This document shows positions 58,511 through 64,000 of a stretch of 64,000 nucleotides of DNA, in pieces; the first letter of the stretch is position 1, and each line of letters starts with the position of its first letter. The stretch lies in assembly GCA_964399965.1 (NCBI GenBank), contig CAYNRX010000003.1:20281-84280 (forward strand). Reading direction: 5' to 3'. The notes below the pieces were generated by a model that was not told where the DNA came from, searched no databases, and was given only the letters and a program-made list of their open reading frames with translations. Both the position numbers and the translations under genes were made by a program. The DNA is from UBA1381 sp964399965 (GTDB lineage: Bacteria; Bacillota; Clostridia; UBA1381).

Positions 58511-60176
58511 ACTTCATCTGGCTCTGTTTCTTCCAAAACAGCTCTTTTACCGTATCATACGCCATCTTCGGGCGGCGGTATTCATCGAGGACGCCCTTGT
58601 TGTTGTGGCAGCGGGCACGGGTGGCAAACCAGTCGCCCTCCTCGGTAACGCGGCAGTCGGCAAACTGCCAGATGAACACTCCCGTTATGCGGTCATCGTT
58701 CAAATATACATCAAGGTTCTCGCGGATGATATCCGACTGCCTCTCTTCGCTCCACTTGCAGCGCGAGCGGTCACGGTAGCCGTAGATGGCGGCCGCTCCT
58801 ACCTCGCTTACGATTATAGGCTTACCTTCGCCGCCGGAACGTTTTATCCATTCTATCTCCTCATCGTTGCGTTTTTGGGGAGAAACATCCTGATACCAGC
58901 CCGAATACATATTAAACGATACTATATCCTCAAGGTCAAGGCAGATATCGGTAAAATGGCGGCAGGTAGCCGAGGTTGTCGGACGCGATGTATCCATAGA
59001 ACGGATCTGACTGTACTGACGGGCGTATTTCTCCCGTCCCTCCTCCGTCTCCGAGGCGCATTCGTTCAGGATGCCCCAGATCACTATCGAGGGATGGTTA
59101 TAGTGGTTCTCTATCATTTCCCGGATACAGTCCTCGCACTGGCGGTCAAAGTTGGGGTTTTGCATAGCCTCCAGCACCAGGCCGCGGGCATGGTTCTCCT
59201 CCCACACCAGCATACCGTATTCATCGCACATATCAAGGAATCGCTCGTCATTGGGATAATGGCAGGTACGGACGGCGTTGGCGCCCATGTCGCGCATCAG
59301 CTCCATATCATGCGCCATGTGCTGCACATCGACTGCGCAGCCCTGCTCGGCGTAATCCTCATGGCGGTTGAAGCCGATCAGATATACCGGCTCATCGTTC
59401 AAATAGATACGCTCCCCCTTGACCGCGACCGTGCGGAATCCGACCCGTTCAATAAGATCGTCCGTCTCTTTCCCATCCGCGATAAGCGTGCAGCGCATAA
59501 GATAAAGCTGCGGCTCCTCACACGACCACATCGAAACTCCCGGGAAATCTCCCTCAAGCACCGCCGTCCTGCTCTCTCCCGCAGCAAGGCGCAGCTCTGA
59601 CGAAAAACTCTGTCCGGCCAGCTCGACAGCTACCGTGCAGGAGGCCTCCCCGCCGGAAATATTCTCTACCAGCGTCTCTATCCGTCCCTTCCACAGGCCG
59701 TTTTCCCGGTAAGGAGTGAAATGGGAATACTTTATGTATATGCCGGGCAGGTACTCAAGCTCCACCGGACGGGTGATACCGCCGTAAGTATAATAATCAT
59801 TGGGGACATGGAGGGCGGAATGCTCGCCGAAGCTGTTGTCGACCTCCACCCGCAGCTCATGTTCTCCCGCACTCACATCCGGTATCACGGCGGAAAACGG
59901 CGTAAAGGCGTTATAATGTTCCACCACAAACTCGCCGTCAAGATATACGCGCGCCGTATGGCTCACGCCCTTGAATTCCAGACGGATGCTGCCGTCCTTT
60001 TCAATATCTAACGTTTTTTTGTATTCTCCCTGTCCGCGATAGGACGCAAGCGCGGGATGCTGTTCCCAGCAGCCGGGCACCGGCAGGCGGTAATCCTTGC
60101 CTTCGGAAGAAAAGCTCCAAAGCCCGTCAAGAGAGACGGTGCGGCGTATCTTATGGGTCTTAAAAAGTCTGTTCAT
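58509..60176 (-). CDS. Glycoside hydrolase family 2 (beta-glucuronidase/beta-galactosidase-like)
   Basis: A 555-residue cytoplasmic glycosidase with the GH2 layout: sugar-binding jelly roll (LPVPGCWEQHPAL, FKGVSHTARVYLDGEFV), Ig-like domain (150-250), then the TIM barrel with GFNRHEDYAEQG, GANAVRTCHYPND, the acid/base glutamate in VIWGILNECASE near 372 and the nucleophile in KPIIVSEVGA near 457. No signal peptide. The length and NxHYP pattern suit beta-glucuronidases, but the specificity is not fixed by sequence. Its ATG overlaps the end of the GH28 gene by 4 bp, so both act on the same imported oligosaccharides, probably from pectin. Confidence 0.9.
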   Translation of the reverse strand: MNRLFKTHKIRRTVSLDGLWSFSSEGKDYRLPVPGCWEQHPALASYRGQGEYKKTLDIEKDGSIRLEFKGVSHTARVYLDGEFVVEHYNAFTPFSAVIPDVSAGEHELRVEVDNSFGEHSALHVPNDYYTYGGITRPVELEYLPGIYIKYSHFTPYRENGLWKGRIETLVENISGGEASCTVAVELAGQSFSSELRLAAGESRTAVLEGDFPGVSMWSCEEPQLYLMRCTLIADGKETDDLIERVGFRTVAVKGERIYLNDEPVYLIGFNRHEDYAEQGCAVDVQHMAHDMELMRDMGANAVRTCHYPNDERFLDMCDEYGMLVWEENHARGLVLEAMQNPNFDRQCEDCIREMIENHYNHPSIVIWGILNECASETEEGREKYARQYSQIRSMDTSRPTTSATCRHFTDICLDLEDIVSFNMYSGWYQDVSPQKRNDEEIEWIKRSGGEGKPIIVSEVGAAAIYGYRDRSRCKWSEERQSDIIRENLDVYLNDDRITGVFIWQFADCRVTEEGDWFATRARCHNNKGVLDEYRRPKMAYDTVKELFWKKQSQMK

Positions 60177-61366
60177 CTTTCTTCCTCCTCCGATATCGTT
60201 ATATTTTTCAAGGTCACATTATCCACGTTTTCACACAAAAGCGCATCAGCCGCGCCGAGGCTGATATTTTCAAGCGTTATCCCCCGCAGATGCTTCTCCG
60301 GCAGGCCCCTGAGCTGGATGCCGCCGCTGTTATTGCATCCCTTTATATCCCTTATGGTGATGTTTTCAAATTCCGGCGGCGTATCGGAAGCCGGCTGTAT
60401 CGTGCTGTACTCATAAAACATATTCACCTGCACCGCGCGGTCGGTGACGCCGTTTATATTTATCCTCTCCACCAGCACGTCCTCAACTCGTCCGCCGCGG
60501 CCGCGCATCGACTTGAGCCGGATACCCTGCATCGTGTTTTCTATACTGCAATCATATACGCGCACGTTTCTCACGCCGCCCGACATCGCGCTGCCGATAA
60601 CGATCGCCCCGTGGCCGCCGGTCATACGGCAGCCGCGTATCTCGATATCCTCGCAAGGCCGCCCTACGCGCATACCATCCTCGTTAAGGCCGGAATTTAC
60701 CGCTATGCAGTCATCGCCGGTGTAAAAGCGGCAGTTCTCGATCAATACCCGGCGGCAGGAGTCGGGATTCAAACCATCGGTGTTGGGGCCGGTGGTATGG
60801 ACGGTGACGTTTCTGACCGTAACGTCTTCACAGTAGACCGGGTGCAGCGTCCACTGCGGTCCCTCTTCTATCGTAAAATCCTCCAAAAGCACTCTCTTGC
60901 AGTTTATCGTCTGTATAAACGAGGGCCGCAGGGCTGCTTCCTTCGTAGCAAATACCCTCTCCTCCACGGGAACGCCCGCAAGCGACATCCGGTAAAGCTC
61001 CTCCGCCGCCGGATGCTGGAGCTTTTTCCAGCTCCACCAGCTCTCGCCGTTGCCGCGCAGCTTGCCCTTGCCGCAGACGGCGATATTTTCACAGCCATCG
61101 GCGTATATGAGCGGAGAATAGTTGAAGCATTCTATCCCTTCCCAGCGCGTGAACACCGGCGGCAGATAATCGTCGGGGTCATCGGAAAACGATACGACCG
61201 CCCTCTCGTCAAGGCGCAGCCTTATGTTGCTTTTTAAGTGGATAGGCCCCGAGAACCATTCCCCGGCCGGGACGAACACCTCTCCTCCGCCCGTTTCGGC
61301 GCAGCTGTCCACGGCAGCCTGCAAAGCCTTTTTGCCGTACTGTCTGAAATCCTCTGCGTTTATCAC
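60173..61366 (-). CDS. Glycoside hydrolase family 28 (polygalacturonase-like)
   Basis: A 397-residue beta-helix enzyme. GH28 catalytic motifs are in order: NTDGLNPDSCR near 196, TGDDCIAVNSG near 217 and GGHGAIVIGS near 250, followed by the RLKSMRGRGG substrate loop. There is no signal peptide, so it likely cuts galacturonide oligomers in the cytoplasm as exo-polygalacturonases or rhamnogalacturonan hydrolases do. The start is at 61366 with GGGAGGAAG upstream; a repeat copy and a promoter-like -10 precede it. Confidence 0.9.
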   Translation of the reverse strand: MINAEDFRQYGKKALQAAVDSCAETGGGEVFVPAGEWFSGPIHLKSNIRLRLDERAVVSFSDDPDDYLPPVFTRWEGIECFNYSPLIYADGCENIAVCGKGKLRGNGESWWSWKKLQHPAAEELYRMSLAGVPVEERVFATKEAALRPSFIQTINCKRVLLEDFTIEEGPQWTLHPVYCEDVTVRNVTVHTTGPNTDGLNPDSCRRVLIENCRFYTGDDCIAVNSGLNEDGMRVGRPCEDIEIRGCRMTGGHGAIVIGSAMSGGVRNVRVYDCSIENTMQGIRLKSMRGRGGRVEDVLVERININGVTDRAVQVNMFYEYSTIQPASDTPPEFENITIRDIKGCNNSGGIQLRGLPEKHLRGITLENISLGAADALLCENVDNVTLKNITISEEEER

Positions 61367-61392
61367 AAGTTCTTCCTCCCTGTCCTTATTTA

Positions 61393-61426
61393 GTCAATTG
61401 CAAAACGATGCTGCGTTTTCAATTAT
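61393..61426. repeat. Palindromic dispersed repeat, minimal copy D (34 bp)
   Basis: Only GTCAATTGCAAAACG and a partner CGTTTTCAATTAT remain, a fusion of the two repeat ends. It is 26 bp before the GH28 ATG, with the CAATTGAC end toward the gene. Confidence 0.75.
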
Positions 61427-61439
61427 TTTCTGTAATCCT

Positions 61440-61468
61440 ATTATATCGCAGGCAGGCGGATATGTCGC
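61440..61468 (-). promoter_or_regulatory. Possible promoter of the GH28-GH2 operon
   Basis: Minus strand GCGACA, 17 bp, TATAAT (61440-61445). The -35 matches four of six bases. The repeat at 61393 would be in the leader. Confidence 0.55.
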
Positions 61469-61548
61469 ATCTTTTATTGCCCGACCGGAATAAGTAACCG
61501 TCAAATATTGCTCTGTTGTTCCTCATAAATACCAATTTAATATAAAAC

Positions 61549-61582
61549 GAAGGGAACGGCGGTGTTTGACGCCGTTCCCTTC
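61549..61582 (-). terminator. Terminator of metY
   Basis: GAAGGGAACGGCG (61549-61561) and CGCCGTTCCCTTC (61570-61582) form a 13-bp perfect stem, followed on the minus strand by GTTTTATATT. Confidence 0.82.
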
Positions 61583-61602
61583 ATTCTGCACTGTTTTGGG
61601 TG

Positions 61603-62868
61603 TTATTTTCCTAAAGCCTGATCGAGATCCTCGATTATATCATCGGCATTTTCTATGCCCACGCTCAAACGGATAAGATCAGCACCTATGCCGCATTCTG
61701 CAAGCTGCTCATCGGTCATCTGCCTGTGGGTAGTGCTGGCCGGATGCAGGGCGCAGGTACGGGCGTCGGCCACATGGGTGACGATGGCCGCCAAACGCAG
61801 GCTGTCAAGCAGCTTCACGGCCGCCTCCCGGCCGCCCTTAACGCCGAACGACACTACGCCGCTGGCTCCGTCCGGCAGGTATTTGTCAACGAGCGGACGG
61901 TACTTGCTTGATGCAAGGCCGGGATAGTTGACCCAGCTTACGCGGCTATCGTTTTCCAAAAATTGGGCGACCTTAAGCGCATTTTCGCTGTGGCGCGCCA
62001 TTCTCAAATGCATGGTCTCCAGGCCGAGATTCAAGAGGAAGGCGTTCATCGGCGCAGGGGTGGCACCCAGATCGCGCATCAGCTGCGCCCTGGCCTTGGT
62101 GATATATGCAGCCTTGCCGAAGCGCTCGGTATAGATCACCCCGTGGTATGATTCGTCCGGCTCTGTAAGGCCGGGGAATTTGCCCGAGGCTCCCCAGTCG
62201 AACCTTCCGCCGTCCACGATCACTCCGCCCAGGCTCACCGCATGGCCGTCCATATATTTGGAGGTGGAATGGGTGACGATATCCGCTCCGAACTCGAACG
62301 GACGGCAGAGGATCGGCGTAGCAAACGTGTTATCCACGATAAGCGGTACGCCGTGCGCGTGCGCAAGGTCGGCGAATTTTTCGATATCCAGCACGTTTAA
62401 GGCAGGATTGGCGATAGTCTCTCCCACTACGGCCTTGGTGTTATCCTTAAACGCGCGGGCTATGGTATCATAGTCGCTGTCCGGATCAACGAAGGTCGTT
62501 TCTATCCCCAGCTTGCGCAGCGTCACATCAAGCAGGTTGAAAGTACCTCCGTAGACTGCCGCCGAGCATACGATATGGTCGCCAGCTCCGGCGATATTGG
62601 TCACTGCCATAAGCGTCGCCGCCTGTCCCGAGGAGGTGAGCATCGCTCCCACGCCGCCCTCAAGAGCCGCTATTTTTTCCTCTACCGCTCCCGCCGTAGG
62701 ATTGGCAAGACGAGTGTAGAAGAAACCGTCGGCTTCCAAGTCGAAGAGCTTTCCCATGTAGTCGGCCGAATCGTATTTGAACGTTGTGCTCTGGTATATC
62801 GGCAGCACGCGCGGCTCACCGTTTTTGGGCTTATAGCCCTCCTGTATGCATTTTGTTTCTATTCTCAT
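61603..62868 (-). CDS. metY: O-acetylhomoserine sulfhydrylase (MetY)
   Basis: A 421-residue PLP enzyme that makes homocysteine from O-acetylhomoserine and sulfide. LPIYQSTTFKYDSADYM near residue 22, LTSSGQAATL near 73, PLIVDNTFATP near 176 and the cofactor lysine in HSTSKYMDGH near 201 are the Cys/Met-metabolism family motifs; the LGVGTPLP-type C-terminal half ends in LIRLSVGIENADDIIEDLDQAL. The length and inserted loop near 230-260 fit MetY rather than MetB. The start at 62868 is chosen over 62916 as the first ATG after the promoter with AAAGG. No SAM riboswitch was found upstream. Confidence 0.93.
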   Translation of the reverse strand: MRIETKCIQEGYKPKNGEPRVLPIYQSTTFKYDSADYMGKLFDLEADGFFYTRLANPTAGAVEEKIAALEGGVGAMLTSSGQAATLMAVTNIAGAGDHIVCSAAVYGGTFNLLDVTLRKLGIETTFVDPDSDYDTIARAFKDNTKAVVGETIANPALNVLDIEKFADLAHAHGVPLIVDNTFATPILCRPFEFGADIVTHSTSKYMDGHAVSLGGVIVDGGRFDWGASGKFPGLTEPDESYHGVIYTERFGKAAYITKARAQLMRDLGATPAPMNAFLLNLGLETMHLRMARHSENALKVAQFLENDSRVSWVNYPGLASSKYRPLVDKYLPDGASGVVSFGVKGGREAAVKLLDSLRLAAIVTHVADARTCALHPASTTHRQMTDEQLAECGIGADLIRLSVGIENADDIIEDLDQALGK

Positions 62869-62906
62869 TGTATCACGCCTTTCGTAGTCCAGTAGTTCAT
62901 ATACTG

Positions 62907-62935
62907 ATTGTACCACAATACCGGCCGGATTTCAA
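62907..62935 (-). promoter_or_regulatory. Promoter of metY
   Basis: Minus strand TTGAAA (62930-62935), 17 bp, TACAAT (62907-62912). The transcript starts near 62900 with a 32-base leader. Confidence 0.75.
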
Positions 62936-62965
62936 CAGGATATTGAAATTTTCCCCGTTCTGCGC

Positions 62966-63910
62966 TCACATCTCCACCCTATTGCGCACCTCGCCCGAGA
63001 AATAGGCCTTGATATTCTCGCAGACCTCCTCAAAGCAGCGCACGCGCGCCTCATAGGCCGCCCAGCCCATATGCGGCGTAAGCAGCACGTTGGGACGGCG
63101 CATTATACGGCTGTAGGGATGGGTCAGGCTAAACGGCTCTGTCGAATACACGTCAACGCCCAGTCCTCCCAGCTTCCCGCTTTCAATAGCGGCAGCCAAA
63201 GATGCCTCGTCAGCGACCGCTCCCCGGGCAACGTTTATAAATATCGCCCCCGGCTTCATCTTATCGATAAGATCCGCGCTGATAATGCCGCGCGTCTCAT
63301 CGTTGAGCGGCAGATGCACCGAGATTATGTCGGAATTTCTGCACAGCGTCTCTATATCCACGCAAGGATATTCCCCGTGCCTGCGGCTGGCCAACACGCG
63401 GCAGCCGAACGCCGAGGCGATATCCGCCACCCGGCGGCCTATGTTCCCCAGTCCGACAACGCCCCAGGTAAGCCCGGATATCTCATGGAACCGCGGCGTC
63501 AGGCAGTTGGCCGACTTCCCCAGCGAATAGCGGCCGCTGCGGCAGTATTCGGCGTACTCGCCCAGATGCGTCACCAGCTCCAGCCCCATCGCTATCGTCA
63601 GCTGCGCCACGCTGTCGGTCGAGTATCCGCGCACGTTGCTCACGCCTATCTCCCTCTGCCAGCAGTAATTAAGGTCGATATTGTCATACCCGGTCGCCAT
63701 CAGGCAGATAAGGCGCAGCTTCTGCGCTCCGCCCAGGTTCTCCCGGCCCAATCGCACCTTGTTGACTATCACCACGTGCGCGTCCCGCACCCGTTCTGCG
63801 ACCTCCTCCGCGGCCGTGTTTTCATACACCGTTACCTCGCCAAATTCATCGAAAACGGAGTAATCCATATCATCGCCGAGAGTCTCCGCGTCTAAGATAA
63901 CTACCTTCAT
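62966..63910 (-). CDS. D-2-hydroxyacid dehydrogenase family protein
   Basis: A 314-residue NAD enzyme. The catalytic domain opens VVILDAETLGDDMDYS, the Rossmann motif is GVVGLGNIGRRVADIASAFG near 150, the arginine is in FINVARGAVADE near 230, glutamate in VDVYSTEPFS near 258, and histidine in LLTPHMGWAAYEAR near 280. Candidates are glycerate, hydroxypyruvate or D-lactate-like dehydrogenases. The ATG at 63910 has GGGGAGG at 9 bases and is preferred to 63919, which is too close to it. A repeat copy lies 37 bp upstream. Confidence 0.9.
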   Translation of the reverse strand: MKVVILDAETLGDDMDYSVFDEFGEVTVYENTAAEEVAERVRDAHVVIVNKVRLGRENLGGAQKLRLICLMATGYDNIDLNYCWQREIGVSNVRGYSTDSVAQLTIAMGLELVTHLGEYAEYCRSGRYSLGKSANCLTPRFHEISGLTWGVVGLGNIGRRVADIASAFGCRVLASRRHGEYPCVDIETLCRNSDIISVHLPLNDETRGIISADLIDKMKPGAIFINVARGAVADEASLAAAIESGKLGGLGVDVYSTEPFSLTHPYSRIMRRPNVLLTPHMGWAAYEARVRCFEEVCENIKAYFSGEVRNRVEM

Positions 63911-63947
63911 TTTTTTCATCCTCCCCTCATTTTTATAAATTTAGTTA

Positions 63948-64000
63948 GTCAATTGCGAAACCTTTTCGCAATTGATTCTTGGCTAAGGAAGAAAATAAAA
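63948..64000. repeat. Palindromic dispersed repeat, copy E (cut by window end)
   Basis: The first 53 bases (GTCAATTGCGAAACC, TTTTCGCAATTGATT, CTTGGCTAAGGAAG, AAAATAAAA) match copy B from its CAATTGAC end. The copy continues beyond the window. It lies 37 bp before the dehydrogenase start. Confidence 0.9.

Noticed and set aside
62869..62965. SAM (S-box) riboswitch upstream of metY
   Set aside because: The space is too short once the promoter is placed, and no S-box core is present.

Overview
The window reads as a chromosomal segment of an anaerobic Clostridia-type Firmicute. The evidence is mid-range GC, strong AGGAGG-like ribosome sites, consensus sigma-A promoters with 17-bp spacing, a sporulation-type LonB ATPase, HydE, an L-box (lysine) riboswitch, EutS/EutP, and at least four secreted proteins with S-layer-homology (SLH) domains. 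A 3100-residue secreted multi-esterase, a GH2 and a GH28 enzyme point to plant cell wall (pectin) use, so a gut or plant-litter fermenter is likely. Species identity cannot be settled from the sequence. No rRNA, tRNA, CRISPR array, transposase or phage gene was seen.

Layout. 1-7200 (minus): start of a UDP-GlcNAc 2-epimerase gene, wecA/tagO-like, trpS, an aminotransferase, glnS, gltX. 7200-9640 (minus): a barstar gene beside a truncated barnase remnant, then a DUF4130 protein and its partner radical-SAM DNA-repair-like protein. 9750-15250 (plus): a LonB-like ATPase without protease domain, lon, engB, a DUF1294 protein, then eutS and eutP under their own promoter. 15340-22400 (plus): a LytTR response regulator and histidine kinase, a promoter with 20-bp direct repeats that starts a structured non-coding stretch, then exported proteins (two SLH proteins, a lipoprotein, and an exported gene split by an in-frame amber codon). 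22440-29375 (plus): a run of small metabolic and repair genes ending in ogt and hydE. 29415-32780 (minus): thiSFGHE behind a promoter and attenuator-like hairpin. 32960-37600 (minus): asd, a C-type-lectin/SLH protein, dapA and dapB behind a lysine riboswitch. 37760-40980 (plus): murC and two EamA transporters. 41080-53270 (minus): the giant multi-esterase and a major SLH protein. 53430-57080 (minus): pgk, tpiA, gpmI. 57520-58420 (plus): a stalk-domain/PepSY protein. 58509-61450 (minus): GH28 then GH2. 61600-63910 (minus): metY and a D-2-hydroxyacid dehydrogenase.

A dispersed palindromic repeat occurs at least five times (6828, 25996, 57108, 61393, 63948) and possibly as a fragment at 55861. 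It is built of successive hairpins, varies from 34 to 275 bp by loss of whole hairpins, and in four of five copies has the same end 26-37 bp before a start codon. It looks like a MITE-type or REP-like element that ends up in 5' leaders.

The most notable points are: the lysine-riboswitch operon that includes a surface lectin; the LytTR system next to a structured RNA candidate; the multi-esterase; the LonB ATPase without its protease domain; the barnase/barstar relic; and the amber-interrupted exported gene.
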